Of a stretch of DNA of 64,000 nucleotides, positions 26,035 through 36,396 are shown one piece after another. Numbering within the stretch: the stretch's first letter is position 1; every line of letters starts with the position of its first letter. Below the pieces are notes generated by a model. That model was not told the origin of the DNA. It ran no database searches and worked only from the letters and a program-made list of their open reading frames with translations. The DNA comes from Vibrio bathopelagicus (GTDB lineage Bacteria > Pseudomonadota > Gammaproteobacteria > Enterobacterales > Vibrionaceae), in assembly GCF_014879975.1 (NCBI RefSeq), contig NZ_CP062500.1, positions 3,348,001-3,412,000 on the forward strand. Reading direction: 5' to 3'. The position numbers were made by a program, and so were the translations under genes.

Positions 26035-26559
26035 TTAGTTTAAGCGATTACGATCGTTGTCATCGTCTTTCTTCTCAAACTCACCCTCAAAGGTGTTGCC
26101 ATCTTTTGATGGGTCAGATGGGTCACGATTGAAAGGGTCTTGTCCAAATGGGCTCTGGCCAAAACCAGCTTGTCCACCAGCATGGAAGCCACCAGACATA
26201 TTGGTCACCACCATTTTTTCCATCATTTTCTTAGCAATCATCGCTCTTGGTGCTGGTAGCAATACCAACATACCGAGTGCGTCCGTCATAAAGCCCGGAG
26301 TCAGCAGCAATACACCTGCAACCGCAAGCATCACTCCTTCAAGAATCTGTTGTGCTGGCATTTCGCCTTGTTGTAGTCGACCTTGCACAGACATAAGTGT
26401 CTGAATACCTTGGCTACGAACAAGCGATGCACCAACAAATGCAGTAATCAAAACTAACGCAATAGTTGGCCACAACCCTAAGAAGCCACCAACTTGAATA
26501 AATAGACCAATCTCAATGATAGGTACGAAGATAAATAGTAATAATAAGATAGGAAACAC
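26035..26559 (-). CDS. fxsA: FxsA family inner-membrane protein
   Basis: FxsA in E. coli is a membrane protein whose overproduction relieves phage T7 exclusion by F; its normal role is unknown. The protein is 174 residues. Hydrophobic segments lie at about 1-22 (MFPILLLLFIFVPIIEIGLFIQ), 27-47 and 74-100, with family motif GxLTPGFxTDxLG seen as LLLTPGFMTDALGMLVLLP. The C-terminal 50 residues are hydrophilic and rich in G, F, D and N, presumably disordered. The location next to aspA is the same as in E. coli. Confidence 0.9.
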   Translation of the reverse strand: MFPILLLLFIFVPIIEIGLFIQVGGFLGLWPTIALVLITAFVGASLVRSQGIQTLMSVQGRLQQGEMPAQQILEGVMLAVAGVLLLTPGFMTDALGMLVLLPAPRAMIAKKMMEKMVVTNMSGGFHAGGQAGFGQSPFGQDPFNRDPSDPSKDGNTFEGEFEKKDDDNDRNRLN

Positions 26560-26843
26560 ACGCCCTCCTTTGTTACTCCCAGTTTACGCTGAAAGCTCTA
26601 TCAATCTCAAATTTATCCTGTAAATAAGCGTGTTTATTGACCGAGAATAACTTTGCAAAATATTGACGAAACAAAAACGAAAAAGGTGATCAACTTACTA
26701 TTTTTATGCGCTAGGTACAGTATCATGTGCCACATAAGTCAGGACGGATTTATCAGCCCAATATTCTAGCGAACGGAGTATTTGCACACAGAATAGGCTA
26801 ATAACTAACTATATAATCAGAATAATTCTCTAAGGATCCTGTT
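26560..26843. other. fxsA-aspA divergent promoter region
   Basis: This 284-bp gap contains a clear TATAAT at 26812-26817, about 27 bp before the aspA start, suitable as its -10. A half FNR site (GATCAA near 26687) and TGTGCCACA-like sequence near 26725 hint at FNR/CRP control, as known for aspA, but neither is a good full match. No small gene is seen. Confidence 0.4.
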
Positions 26844-28295
26844 ATGGCTAATCTATCAGAAGCTCAAGTTGAAGCTCCTCAAGCTACTCGTCTCGAAGAA
26901 GATCTACTAGGTCAACGTCATGTTCCGGCTGATGCTTACTACGGCATCCACACTCTACGCGCAGTTGAAAACTTCAACATCTCAAATGTAACGATCTCAG
27001 ATGTACCTGAATTCGTTCGCGGTATGGTGATGACAAAGAAAGCAGCGGCTTTAGCAAACAAAGAGTTAGGTGTAATCCCAAGCGAAGTGGCTAAATACAT
27101 CATCGAAGCTTGTGACCTAATTCTAGACACTGGCAAGTGTATGGATCAGTTCCCATCGGATGTATTCCAAGGTGGTGCTGGTACTTCTGTAAACATGAAT
27201 GCTAACGAAGTAGTGGCAAACGTGGCACTTGAACTTATGGGCAAAGAAAAAGGCCAATATGAGTTCATCAACCCAAATGACCATGTAAACCGCAGCCAAT
27301 CAACTAACTGTGCTTACCCAACTGGTTTCCGTATCTCTGTGTACAACAGCGTTCGTAAACTGATTGACGCTATCGAGTACCTAAAAGGTGCATTCGAGCT
27401 TAAGAGCCAAGAATTCAACACAATCCTGAAGATGGGTCGTACTCAACTTCAAGACGCTGTACCTATGACGGTTGGCCAAGAGTTCCACGCTTGGGCTGTA
27501 ACCATCAATGAAGAAATCAAAAACCTAGAATACACTTCAAAGCTTCTGCTTGAAGTTAACCTAGGCGCAACGGCTATCGGTACCGGTCTGAACGCAGCAC
27601 CGGGTTACCAAGGCCTAGCAGTGAAACACCTAGCAGAAGTAACTGGCCTAGAGTGTGTAGCCGCTGAAGATCTTATCGAAGCAACGTCTGACTGTGGCGC
27701 ATACGTAATGACGCACGGTGCACTTAAGCGTCTAGCGGTTAAACTGTCTAAGATCTGTAACGACTTACGTCTTCTTTCTTCAGGCCCACGCACTGGCTTC
27801 AACGAGCTAAACCTACCAGAACTGCAAGCGGGTTCTTCAATCATGCCTGCTAAAGTAAACCCAGTTGTACCTGAAGTAGTAAACCAAGTTTGCTTTAAAG
27901 TTCTAGGTAACGACAACACGGTTTCTTTCGCAGCAGAAGGCGGTCAGCTTCAACTGAACGTAATGGAACCTGTTATCGCACAAAGCATGTTTGAGTCTTT
28001 AGACATCCTAACAAACGCATGTGTGAACCTACGCGACAAGTGTGTAGACGGCATTACTGTGAACAAAGAAGTATGTGAATCTCACGTATTTAACTCTATC
28101 GGTATCGTAACTTACCTAAACCCATACATTGGCCACCACGAAGGTGACATCGTTGGTAAGATTTGTGCAGAAACAGGTAAGAGTGTTCGTGATGTAGTTC
28201 TAGAGCGCGGTTTATTGAGCGAAGAAGAACTTGATGACATTTTCTCTGTTGAAAATTTGATGCATCCTCAGTATAAAGCGAAGCGCTACGAATAA
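26844..28295 (+). CDS. aspA: Aspartate ammonia-lyase (aspartase)
   Basis: Converts aspartate to fumarate and ammonia, feeding fumarate respiration under anaerobiosis. The protein is 483 residues. The superfamily signature [11 protein letters not shown] lies at 330-340 with the flexible-loop catalytic serine. Other conserved stretches are [16 protein letters not shown] ([19 protein letters not shown]) and [18 protein letters not shown]. The N-terminal extension of about 12 residues before [14 protein letters not shown] is slightly longer than usual. Followed by its own terminator and then dcuA, the same gene pair as in E. coli. Confidence 0.97.
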   Translation: MANLSEAQVEAPQATRLEEDLLGQRHVPADAYYGIHTLRAVENFNISNVTISDVPEFVRGMVMTKKAAALANKELGVIPSEVAKYIIEACDLILDTGKCMDQFPSDVFQGGAGTSVNMNANEVVANVALELMGKEKGQYEFINPNDHVNRSQSTNCAYPTGFRISVYNSVRKLIDAIEYLKGAFELKSQEFNTILKMGRTQLQDAVPMTVGQEFHAWAVTINEEIKNLEYTSKLLLEVNLGATAIGTGLNAAPGYQGLAVKHLAEVTGLECVAAEDLIEATSDCGAYVMTHGALKRLAVKLSKICNDLRLLSSGPRTGFNELNLPELQAGSSIMPAKVNPVVPEVVNQVCFKVLGNDNTVSFAAEGGQLQLNVMEPVIAQSMFESLDILTNACVNLRDKCVDGITVNKEVCESHVFNSIGIVTYLNPYIGHHEGDIVGKICAETGKSVRDVVLERGLLSEEELDDIFSVENLMHPQYKAKRYE

Positions 28296-28303
28296 AGTTA
28301 GCG

Positions 28304-28332
28304 AGAAAGGGCTCCAAGCGGAGCCCTTTTTT
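28304..28332 (+). terminator. Intrinsic terminator between aspA and dcuA
   Basis: GGGCTCC pairs with GGAGCCC around a 4-nt loop, preceded by A and followed by six T. dcuA may also be reached by readthrough. Confidence 0.88.
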
Positions 28333-28475
28333 AGGCTCCAATACGGTTAACCCTGCTTATTTTGTGGATTTCCGTTGGTTGCATTTTTGCTTAATCGAAT
28401 CTAAACCATAGAACTATTATCTGAACATTCTCTCAATGAGTGGTCACATAATAAAATCTAAATGAGGTGTTACTT

Positions 28476-29783
28476 ATGATTGCAGTAGAACTATTTATCG
28501 TCCTGCTCTTTATCTTTTTGGGGGCCAGAATTGGCGGTATCGGTATTGGTTTTGCCGGTGGTGCTGGTGTTATTGCCCTTTCACTTATTCTTGGTGTTCC
28601 AACAAGCCAATCTTTCATCCCGATCGACGTAATCTTGATCATCATGTCGGTTATCACCGCAATTGCAGCAATGCAGGTTGCTGGCGGTATGGACTGGTTG
28701 GTGCAAATTGCAGAAAACTTTTTGCGTAAGCACCCTGAACGCATCACCTTTTACGCGCCAATCGTGACCTTTGTAATGACATTGATGGCGGGTACTGGCC
28801 ACACAGCATTCTCAACGCTTCCTGTAATCGCAGAAGTAGCGAAAGGCCAAGGCGTGCGTCCTTCTCGTCCACTGTCTATCGCAGTAGTAGCCTCTCAAAT
28901 TGCTATCACAGCTTCTCCAATTTCGGCAGCGGTTGTGGCATTCGCAGCAATGCTGGCACCATTTGGTGTTGATTACCTAACGCTATTGATGGTTTGTATC
29001 CCAACAACCTTCATCGCTTGTATGGTTGGTGCGGTTGTCGCTAACTACATGGGCAGCGAACTGAAAGACGATCCTGTTTACCAAGAGCGTCTAGAAAAAG
29101 GTCTAATCAAACTGGCAACAGAAGAGAAACGCGAGATCCTTCCAACAGCGAAGAGAGCGACTTACATCTTCCTAGCGGCGATTGGTTTCGTTGTTTGTTA
29201 CGCAGCAGCTATCTCTAGCTCTGTTGGCCTAATTGAAAACCCAGCTCTGGGCCGTAACGAAGCAATCATGTCTGTGATGCTGGCAGCTGCTGCTGCAATT
29301 GTTATGTTCACTAAGATTGATGCAGCGAAGATTTCTTCAGCGCCAACATTCCGCTCCGGTATGACAGCGTGTGTATGTGTACTTGGTGTGGCTTGGTTAG
29401 GTTCTACGTTTGTAAACGCACACGTTGCTGAAATCAAAGACGTAGCAGGCGCTCTACTGGCTGACTACCCATGGATGCTGGCTCTTGTTCTGTTTTTCGC
29501 TTCTATGCTGCTTTACTCTCAAGGCGCAACAACAGTTGCACTAATGCCTGCAGCTCTAGCGATTGGCGTAGCACCACTAACAGCCGTTGCTTCATTTGCT
29601 GCGGTAAGTGCGCTGTTCGTACTTCCAACTTACCCTACGCTACTAGCAGCGGTTGAGATGGATGACACAGGCTCAACGCGTATCGGTAACTACGTATTCA
29701 ACCACCCATTCTTCATTCCAGGTGTGGTAACAATCAGTACTGCGGTAGCACTAGGCTTCGCATTCGGCGGTCTGTTTATCTAA
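28476..29783 (+). CDS. dcuA: Anaerobic C4-dicarboxylate transporter DcuA
   Basis: Exchanges or takes up aspartate, fumarate and succinate at the inner membrane. The protein is 435 residues from MIAVELFIVLLFIFLGARIGG. It is very hydrophobic with about ten membrane segments. Conserved stretches include AGTGHTAFSTLPVIAEVAKGQGVRPSRPLS and TASPISAAVVA. ATG at 28476 is preceded by GAGG at a proper distance; an in-frame GTG at 28467 overlaps that ribosome-binding sequence and is unlikely. Pairing with aspA couples aspartate uptake to deamination. Confidence 0.94.
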   Translation: MIAVELFIVLLFIFLGARIGGIGIGFAGGAGVIALSLILGVPTSQSFIPIDVILIIMSVITAIAAMQVAGGMDWLVQIAENFLRKHPERITFYAPIVTFVMTLMAGTGHTAFSTLPVIAEVAKGQGVRPSRPLSIAVVASQIAITASPISAAVVAFAAMLAPFGVDYLTLLMVCIPTTFIACMVGAVVANYMGSELKDDPVYQERLEKGLIKLATEEKREILPTAKRATYIFLAAIGFVVCYAAAISSSVGLIENPALGRNEAIMSVMLAAAAAIVMFTKIDAAKISSAPTFRSGMTACVCVLGVAWLGSTFVNAHVAEIKDVAGALLADYPWMLALVLFFASMLLYSQGATTVALMPAALAIGVAPLTAVASFAAVSALFVLPTYPTLLAAVEMDDTGSTRIGNYVFNHPFFIPGVVTISTAVALGFAFGGLFI

Positions 29784-29806
29784 CATTCGCTGATGATAAA
29801 AACTTT

Positions 29807-29832
29807 AAAAGGAAGCTTCGGCTTCCTTTTTT
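29807..29832 (+). terminator. Intrinsic terminator after dcuA
   Basis: AAAAGGAAGC pairs with GCTTCCTTTT around a UUCG tetraloop, a very stable design, followed by further T. Confidence 0.92.
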
Positions 29833-30292
29833 GTTTTCTGCTCAATGTGTTATTTGATACACGTCAAATAACCATTATAAACTTTAAAAACCAACCAAAA
29901 ATAAAGTTTGAATAAAATTCCAAGATTATTCACGCGATTAATTAGGAATGCCTACCCAATCAATCTCCCCTCAATTCCCCCTCTTCCACACCGAATATTA
30001 ATCCAAGCTAACTAACCAAAAAACCTTGCTGTTTTTATGCCATTTTTAAGTCCTCTCATTGGCAACTATTTTTGTGAACAGCAACAAATTTAAATAGCTA
30101 GGTAAGGCATAAAATAACCGCAGCTAAATTAAATTCAACTTCATTTGGATCAGTAAATATAAAACTAACTTAATTTAAAGTCAGCAACTTTATATCGTTG
30201 GGTACTTTATAAGTGTCAGTGTATTTACAATCTATAAATCATTAGTCGCTAATTCACATCACTTTTATTTAAGATGATGTAAGGAGATAGCC
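29833..30292. other. AT-rich upstream region of the broken antiporter gene
   Basis: About 460 bp without a gene. At 29854-29867 TTGATACACGTCAA differs from the FNR consensus TTGAT-N4-ATCAA at one base, but it is over 400 bp from the antiporter start. A weak ARG-box-like sequence (TGAATAAAATTCCA, 12 of 14) lies at 29909-29922. Nothing coding is seen on either strand. Confidence 0.4.
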
Positions 30293-31738
30293 ATGACGAC
30301 TCAGACAATACCAAGCGAGAAAAAAAGGGCGGCTTCTTTGCCAATTTTAAATTCCCTTCTGCCTACACCATTTTATTTATTCTTATTGCGTTCGTAGCGC
30401 TCCTTACCTGGGTTGTTCCGGCAGGCCAATACGACCGAGCCATGAATGAAGAACTCGGTCGAGAAGTACCCGTAACCGGAACCTATCAAGCCGTAGAAGG
30501 TAACCCTCAAGGTGTAATTGACGTACTACTAGCGCCTATTGACGGTTTCTACGACCACAATAGCTATGAAGCTGCGGCCATCGACGTTTCACTGTTCATC
30601 TTAATCATTGGTGGCTTCTTAGGGCTAGTAACCAAGACTGGCGCGATTGATGCTGGTATCGAACGCGTCACCGCCCGCCTCGAAGGGCGAGAAGAGCTGA
30701 TGATACCAATACTGATGGCACTGTTTGTTGCAGGCGGTACTGTCTACGGCATGGCAGAAGAGTCACTCCCATTCTATACGCTACTTGTACCTGTAATGAT
30801 GGCCGCTCGCTTTGACCCTCTGGTTGCTGCTGCGACGGTATTGCTTGGCGCAGGGATTGGGGTGCTAGGTTCTACCATTAACCCATTCGCGACCGTTATT
30901 GCTGCCAACGCCTCTGGCATTCCATTTACCGACGGTATCGCACTGCGTGTTGGAATGCTGATTATTGGTTGGGGTATTTGTGTCGCTTACGTTATGCGTT
31001 ACGCAAGAATGGTTCAAGCTGACCCAACAACATCAATTGTCTACGACAAATACGAAGAGAACAAAGCACATTTCCTTGGTAACGCGAGTGGGGAAAACTT
31101 GAATTCACCGCGACTCGTAAACTGATTCTGACTATTTTCGGTGGCTCTTTCGCGGTGATGATTTACGGCGTATCTGTTGCTGGATGGTGGATGGCTGAGA
31201 TCTCTGCAATGTTCCTGGCAGCGACAATCATCGTCGGAATTGTGTCCGCATGAGCGAAGAAGAGTTTACCACCAGCTTCATTGATGGTGCCCGCGACCTA
31301 CTTGGTGTAGCGCTTATCATAGGTATTGCACGTGGTATCGTAGTCGTGATGGACCGCGGTATGATCACCGACACCATTCTTTTCTCTGCAGAACAAATGG
31401 TTACCGGGCTATCTTCGGTTGTCTTTATTAACGTGATGTTCTTCTTAGAGATTCTATTGTCATTCTTAGTGCCGTCGACCTCTGGTTTAGCGGTACTGAC
31501 TATGCCGATCATGGCACCGTTGGCTGACTTTGCAGGCGTAGGTCGTGACCTTGTTATCACCGCTTACCAATCAGCATCAGGCTTGGTTAACTTAATCACT
31601 CCAACCTCTGCGGTGGTAATGGGTGGCTTGGCGATTGCTCGAGTCCCTTACGTACGCTGGGTAAAATGGGTAATGCCATTAATCGGCATCTTGATGGTGT
31701 TCTGCATCGTTGTGCTGAGTATTGGTGCGCTTATCTAG
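30293..31738 (+). pseudogene. YfcC/ArcD-type basic amino acid antiporter gene, broken by three -1 frameshifts
   Basis: A start ATG at 30293 with AGGAG just upstream opens a frame that runs only to a stop at about 30395. Three shifts, each equal to loss of one base, are needed to read a continuous 482-residue YfcC-family protein: at A7 (30320-30326), at A4 (31094-31097) and in a CC at about 31245-31247. Joined, it gives KKGGFFANFKFPSAYTILF, then MAEESLPFYTLLVPVMMAA, then LEFTATRKLIL, then MSEEEFTTSFIDGARDLLG. The family moves arginine/ornithine or similar substrates, and arginine deiminase genes follow, so an arginine:ornithine exchanger is the likely ancestral role. All three sites are short homopolymers, so local sequence error is the main alternative to a real pseudogene. 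Confidence 0.85.
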
Positions 31739-31772
31739 ACAACTCCAACCAACAAACTTCATCTTCTCGTTC

Positions 31773-31798
31773 AAAGCCGCTTTCTTAGCGGCTTTTTT
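31773..31798 (+). terminator. Intrinsic terminator after the antiporter gene
   Basis: AAAGCCGC pairs with GCGGCTTT around a 7-nt loop, followed by T. It separates the antiporter gene from arcA, so they are distinct transcription units. Confidence 0.88.
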
Positions 31799-32553
31799 AT
31801 CGCTATCGATCAAAGCCAACTCCATTTACCGAAACAGCCTCACGAGCTGCACACGCTTCATTTAACCCTCTCAATGACCTATCTCAGTAGCAAAACTTAA
31901 ACGAGCAAAAACCACTTTCGACAAAGAATAAACCTACGTTTAAACATCAAGGTTAAGGCTAATAAAACGCCAAGTATTCTTCGTTCTTATATTTATACAA
32001 ATATTTAGTCATTTATTAGCGTTAATTATATTTAAAGTAATTCAATCCATAATCACCAAAGGATAAATAGGAGCGGTTTTTATAGAAAACCTGCTTAAAA
32101 CACCTAATTATAAAGTGTGACCACAATAGCTTTATTCGCATTTAAATTGTTAAAGAATAATTAATTCCACATACAAAATTAAATATATAAATACTAACAT
32201 TGCATACTTCCAATCTAAGCTCATTCTTATCAATAAAACCACTTTGCATATAATCCCTCACAAGTTAGATTCTAGCCAGACGAATGAAAAAAGCATGCAT
32301 AATATTCCCAAGGAGTTAACTATTTAGAAAGGACTAACAATAGTTGAAAGTGCATAAAGTTTGTTAAAACCCTTAATTTTAAAGGGCTGAGGGATAAAAA
32401 ACGATTTGTGATAGATCTCTAAGAATACCTGACTAGCAGGCGTAATATTAATTCCAGACAAGAGATATGAATAAATAATTCATTCTTCTCAACTGAAAAT
32501 AAATAATTACTCTTAGCAATAAAGTAATTCAAATATATAAGAGAGAGACGATC
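31799..32553. other. Long non-coding, AT-rich upstream region of arcA
   Basis: This 755-bp stretch is the longest gap in the window. A TATAAT lies at 32249-32254, which would give a leader near 290 nt. A hairpin with CCCTT/AAGGG arms lies at about 32370-32386. GAAT...ATTC pairs with 5-bp spacers occur at 32155-32167 and 32469-32481; they resemble ARG boxes, which have 4-bp spacers, and could be ArgR-type sites. No open frame of convincing length or ribosome-binding site was found. Confidence 0.45.
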
Positions 32554-33777
32554 ATGAGTAAGTTCTATGTAGGTTCTGAAATAGGTCAATTACGCCGCGT
32601 TCTAGTTCACCGCCCAAGACGCGCACTGACTCACCTAACACCCTCTAACTGTCACGATTTGCTGTTTGATGACGTACTGGCTGTTGAGCGTGCAGGTAAA
32701 GAGCATGACGCATTTACTCAAACGCTACGTGATCAGGGTGTTGAAGTTCTTCTTCTTACTGACTTGCTAGCAGACACACTAGCCGTGCCAGAAGCGAAAG
32801 ATTGGCTACTAAGCTGCCAAGTATCTGATTACCGTTTGGGTAAAACATTCGCAAATGACGTGCGCTGCTACTTGGGCGACTTACCAAATCTAGAGCTAGC
32901 AAAAATCCTAACAGGCGGTTTGTCTTACGCTGAGATGCCAATGAAATCATCTTCAATGATGCAAGGCATGCACGCACCAACCGACTTCATTATCGAGCCT
33001 CTACCAAATCATCTATTTACTCGCGATACATCTTGCTGGGTATACGGCGGTGTCTCTATCAACCCAATGGCAAAACCTGCTCGTCAACGTGAAACAAACC
33101 ACGTTCGCGCTATTTACCGGTGGCACCCAACATTCGCAGGCCAAGACTTCATTAAATACTTCGGTGATGAAGAAAAAATCAACTACGACAACTCAACGAT
33201 TGAAGGTGGTGACGTTCTTGTGCTCGGTCGTGGCGCGGTTCTTATCGGTATGTCTGAGCGTACAACAGCACAAGGTGTTGAGCACTTAGCATCTAGCCTA
33301 TTCAAACACGGTCAAGCGAAACAAGTTATCGCAATGCAGTTACCAAAACACCGCTCTTGCATGCACTTAGACACCGTTATGACGCACATGAACGAAGATA
33401 CGTTCTCTGTTTACCCTGAAGTGGTGAGTAAAGACGTGCAGTGCTGGAACCTAACTGGCGATGAATCAGGCACTGTGAAAGTGAAAGAAGAAGGCTACTT
33501 CGTAACGGCTATCGAAAAAGCACTTGGCGTAGACAAGCTAAACCTAATCACGACAGGTGGTGACAACTTCCATGCAGAGCGTGAACAGTGGAACGACGCG
33601 AACAATGTACTAACGGTTAAACCTGGCGTCGTGATTGGCTACGAAGGCAACACATACACCAATGAAAAATACGACAAAGCTGGTATCACAGTGCTGCCAA
33701 TTCCAGGAGACGAACTTGGCCGCGGTCGCGGTGGCGCACGCTGCATGAGCTGCCCAATTGAACGTGATGGTATCTAA
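32554..33777 (+). CDS. arcA: Arginine deiminase
   Basis: Hydrolyses arginine to citrulline and ammonia, the first step of the arginine deiminase pathway. The protein is 407 residues. Guanidino-group-modifying fold motifs are visible: the N-terminal [49 protein letters not shown], and [14 protein letters not shown]. The catalytic cysteine is C397 in GGARCMSCP. It is preceded by AGAGAGAG and a long non-coding region with its own promoter. arcC and argF follow on the same strand. Confidence 0.97.
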   Translation: MSKFYVGSEIGQLRRVLVHRPRRALTHLTPSNCHDLLFDDVLAVERAGKEHDAFTQTLRDQGVEVLLLTDLLADTLAVPEAKDWLLSCQVSDYRLGKTFANDVRCYLGDLPNLELAKILTGGLSYAEMPMKSSSMMQGMHAPTDFIIEPLPNHLFTRDTSCWVYGGVSINPMAKPARQRETNHVRAIYRWHPTFAGQDFIKYFGDEEKINYDNSTIEGGDVLVLGRGAVLIGMSERTTAQGVEHLASSLFKHGQAKQVIAMQLPKHRSCMHLDTVMTHMNEDTFSVYPEVVSKDVQCWNLTGDESGTVKVKEEGYFVTAIEKALGVDKLNLITTGGDNFHAEREQWNDANNVLTVKPGVVIGYEGNTYTNEKYDKAGITVLPIPGDELGRGRGGARCMSCPIERDGI

Positions 33778-33850
33778 TCACTAAGACGAAAACGGCCAAG
33801 TTGAACGATCTTGAATAATCTCAGCTTGGCCAAAATGAGAGAACACAATT

Positions 33851-34762
33851 ATGACTAAGCAAACTGTTGTTGTTGCACTCGGCGGTAATGCCCTACTTCG
33901 TCGCGGTGAGCCGTTAGAAGCCGATGTTCAACGCCGTAATATTGAAACCGCGGTTAAAACCATCTCTGAAATCGCAAAAGTGTACAACGTGGTGTTAGTG
34001 CACGGTAATGGCCCACAAGTTGGCTTACTTGCCTTGCAAGGTTTGGAATACAAAAAAGTAAACCCATATCCGCTAGATGTGTTGGGCAGTGAAACTCAAG
34101 GCATGATCGGCTACATGCTGATGCAAGAGTTTAAGAACTACCTGCCTGACCGCAACATCTCGTGCATGTTGACCCAAATGACGGTTGATCCAAACGATCC
34201 TGCCTTTGCGGATCCAACTAAGCCGATTGGCCCGATCTACGAAGAAGCAGAAGCGCGTGAGTTAGCAGAGAAGTTCCACTGGATCGTAAAACCCGACGGC
34301 CAACATTTCCGTCGCGTAGTACCAAGCCCACGCCCAACCGGCATTGTTGAACACGAAGCGATCACTCAACTTATCGATGCGGGTCACCTTGTGATTTGTA
34401 CTGGCGGTGGTGGCATCCCAGTGAAAAAAGAGAATGGCAAATTAGTCGGTGTTGAAGCGGTTATCGACAAAGACATGTCAGCGGCTTTCTTGGCGAAACA
34501 ATTGGATGCAGATGCACTGCTTATTCTGACTGATGCTGAGGCTGTGTACCTTGATTGGGGCAAACCGACTCAACACGCACTGCGCAGCACTACACCAAGC
34601 GAATTGGCGAAGTTCACATTTGATGCCGGCTCAATGGGGCCAAAAATTGAAGCATCGTGCGAATTCATTCAGCAAGGCGGCAAGGTAGTGGGTATCGGTG
34701 CACTCGAAGACGGTTTGCAAATCCTGCAAGGCCAAGCGGGCACCAATATCACCAAAGGTTAA
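33851..34762 (+). CDS. arcC: Carbamate kinase
   Basis: Transfers phosphate from carbamoyl phosphate to ADP, the ATP-yielding last step of the arginine deiminase pathway. The protein is 303 residues of the amino acid kinase fold. It begins MTKQTVVVALGGNALLRRGEP with the glycine-rich ALGGNAL motif, then VLVHGNGPQVGLLALQ, and VICTGGGGIPV. ILTDAEAVYLDWGKPTQ carries the conserved aspartate region. It lies 73 nt after arcA in the same operon. Confidence 0.97.
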   Translation: MTKQTVVVALGGNALLRRGEPLEADVQRRNIETAVKTISEIAKVYNVVLVHGNGPQVGLLALQGLEYKKVNPYPLDVLGSETQGMIGYMLMQEFKNYLPDRNISCMLTQMTVDPNDPAFADPTKPIGPIYEEAEARELAEKFHWIVKPDGQHFRRVVPSPRPTGIVEHEAITQLIDAGHLVICTGGGGIPVKKENGKLVGVEAVIDKDMSAAFLAKQLDADALLILTDAEAVYLDWGKPTQHALRSTTPSELAKFTFDAGSMGPKIEASCEFIQQGGKVVGIGALEDGLQILQGQAGTNITKG

Positions 34763-34791
34763 CGCACTATCGAGCTTTATTACCTTGAAAA

Positions 34792-34839
34792 ACTTAAAGC
34801 TTGAGAACCTTAAACCTTGAGAGCTCTTAAAGCTTACGA
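34792..34839 (+). repeat. Three imperfect 15-bp tandem repeats between arcC and argF
   Basis: ACTTAAAGCTTGAGA (34792), CCTTAAACCTTGAGA (34808) and TCTTAAAGCTTACGA (34825) repeat with a period of 16-17 bp. They lie in the 193-nt arcC-argF spacer. Function unknown; they may reflect local slippage. Confidence 0.6.
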
Positions 34840-34955
34840 AAACAGATTAAACGAACAAACAGAACCGAACAAATTTAACTAAATATTGAATCGCGCTTTC
34901 TTGAATTTTCTTTCCCTGTAACAAGGAAGCGCCTAAATCTAAAAAGGAATACATC

Positions 34956-35966
34956 ATGGCTTTTAACCTACGCAATCGTAACTTCCTAAAACTACTAGAT
35001 TTCACTCCACGCGAAATTCAACACTTGTTAGATCTTTCTATGGAGCTAAAAAAAGCGAAGTACAACGGTTACGAACAGCCAACACTGACTGGCAAAAACA
35101 TTGCGCTTATCTTTGAGAAAACATCAACTCGTACTCGCTGCGCATTTGAAGTTGCCGCATTCGACCAAGGTGCTCGAGTTTCTTACTTGGGCCCATCTGG
35201 CTCTCAAATTGGCCACAAAGAATCAATGAAAGATACAGCTCGCGTTCTTGGCCGTATGTACGATGGCATTGAATACCGCGGCTTCGGTCAAGAGATCGTT
35301 GAAGAGCTTGGCGCTTACGCTGGCGTACCAGTATGGAATGGTCTGACTGACGAATTCCACCCAACACAAATTCTTGCTGACTTCCTAACTATGACGGAAT
35401 ACGGCCGTGGTAAACAACTGCATGAAATCAGTTTTGCTTACCTAGGTGATGCTCGCAACAACATGGGTAATTCTCTGATGGTTGGCGCGGCGAAAATGGG
35501 TATGGACATTCGCCTTGTTGCACCAAAACAGTTCTGGCCACAAGAAGAGCTATTGGCTCAATGTCGTGAAATTGCTGAACACACTGGCGGTAAAATCACG
35601 CTAACAGAAGATGTTCAAGAAGGCGTGCAAGGTTGTGACTTCCTATACACCGATGTTTGGGTATCAATGGGCGAAGCAAAAGAAGCATGGGCTGAGCGCA
35701 TCAACCTAATGATGCCTTACCAAGTGAACATGGAAATGATCAAAGCGACTGGCAACCCACATGTGAAATTCATGCACTGCCTACCCGCTTTCCACGGCGA
35801 AGATACCACAGTCGGCAAACAGCTTGCTGCTGAATATCCGCAGCTTAAAGATGGCGTAGAAGTGACGGATGAAGTGGTCGAATCTGAATACTCTATCGTG
35901 TTCGATGAAGCAGAAAACCGTATGCACACCATCAAAGCGGTAATGGTTGCAACGCTAGGTAGTTAA
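34956..35966 (+). CDS. argF: Ornithine carbamoyltransferase
   Basis: Interconverts ornithine plus carbamoyl phosphate and citrulline. The protein is 336 residues. The carbamoyl phosphate site STRTR is at 57-61, followed by [13 protein letters not shown] and the ornithine/catalytic cysteine loop [13 protein letters not shown]. Next to arcA and arcC it would act catabolically, but in vibrios the argF-pyrBI neighbourhood also holds the anabolic enzyme, so it may do both. The spacer from arcC is 193 nt and contains short repeats. A strong terminator follows. Confidence 0.95.
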   Translation: MAFNLRNRNFLKLLDFTPREIQHLLDLSMELKKAKYNGYEQPTLTGKNIALIFEKTSTRTRCAFEVAAFDQGARVSYLGPSGSQIGHKESMKDTARVLGRMYDGIEYRGFGQEIVEELGAYAGVPVWNGLTDEFHPTQILADFLTMTEYGRGKQLHEISFAYLGDARNNMGNSLMVGAAKMGMDIRLVAPKQFWPQEELLAQCREIAEHTGGKITLTEDVQEGVQGCDFLYTDVWVSMGEAKEAWAERINLMMPYQVNMEMIKATGNPHVKFMHCLPAFHGEDTTVGKQLAAEYPQLKDGVEVTDEVVESEYSIVFDEAENRMHTIKAVMVATLGS

Positions 35967-36047
35967 TAAGCTAAACAGTTAAAAATCTTAGAAGCAAAGC
36001 ACTCTCTTATTGTTCAAGAAGTCGATAAGTCGAGTGCGATAACAGGG

Positions 36048-36101
36048 AAATGCGGGTGGCGTACTTGGGATTTAGCCCTTGGATAAAGCCCGCATTTTTT
36101 T
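36048..36101 (+). terminator. Terminator after argF
   Basis: AATGCGGG and CCCGCATT arms close a larger loop that contains an inner GGG/CCC hairpin. A run of eight T follows. Confidence 0.8.
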
Positions 36102-36230
36102 TCATTCGACTGAAAAGATTATCGCCCCAAAAAACACAAGTTTTTCAGTTTCAACAAAGGCTTAAATGGAAGTTAAAAACGGACGTTATTTCGCATAAAA
36201 ATCCATTAAATGAATACTTTACAGAAAGTA

Positions 36231-36258
36231 TTGCATGGCGTTTTTATCTGAGTATAAT
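36231..36258 (+). promoter_or_regulatory. pyrBI promoter
   Basis: TTGCAT (36231-36236) and TATAAT (36253-36258) are separated by 16 nt. Transcription would start near 36265, just before the leader peptide ATG at 36289. Confidence 0.75.
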
Positions 36259-36288
36259 CCTCCGCAATTTGTCTTAAGAGAGCAAAAA

Positions 36289-36396
36289 ATGAACTGCAAT
36301 TTTGTCGCACATGATTGTCAAACTACACGTCCGAGAGTGGCGTTGGTGTCATTTTTATTTTGCTCTATTGATCGTTTCGAAGCCTCCTATTTTTAG
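36289..36396 (+). CDS. pyrL: pyrBI leader peptide (PyrL), 35 residues
   Basis: A 35-codon frame begins with ATG at 36289, has a purine-rich AAGAGAG upstream, and ends at TAG (36394-36396). It reads [20 protein letters not shown], then [15 protein letters not shown]. The stop codon lies inside the following terminator hairpin, and a T-rich stretch encoding SFLF precedes that hairpin. This matches the enteric UTP-sensing design: at low UTP the polymerase pauses in the U-rich part, the ribosome closes in and prevents the hairpin. The amino acid sequence itself is not conserved with E. coli PyrL, as expected. Confidence 0.82.
   Translation: MNCNFVAHDCQTTRPRVALVSFLFCSIDRFEASYF

Noticed and set aside
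30320..30326. Programmed frameshifting at A7 as the explanation for the broken antiporter gene
   Set aside because: A7 could allow slippage, but two further frame breaks at non-slippery sites must also be bypassed, so programmed frameshifting cannot restore the protein.
36050..36277. 75-codon frame between argF and pyrL
   Set aside because: It runs through the argF terminator and the pyrBI promoter and has no family similarity.
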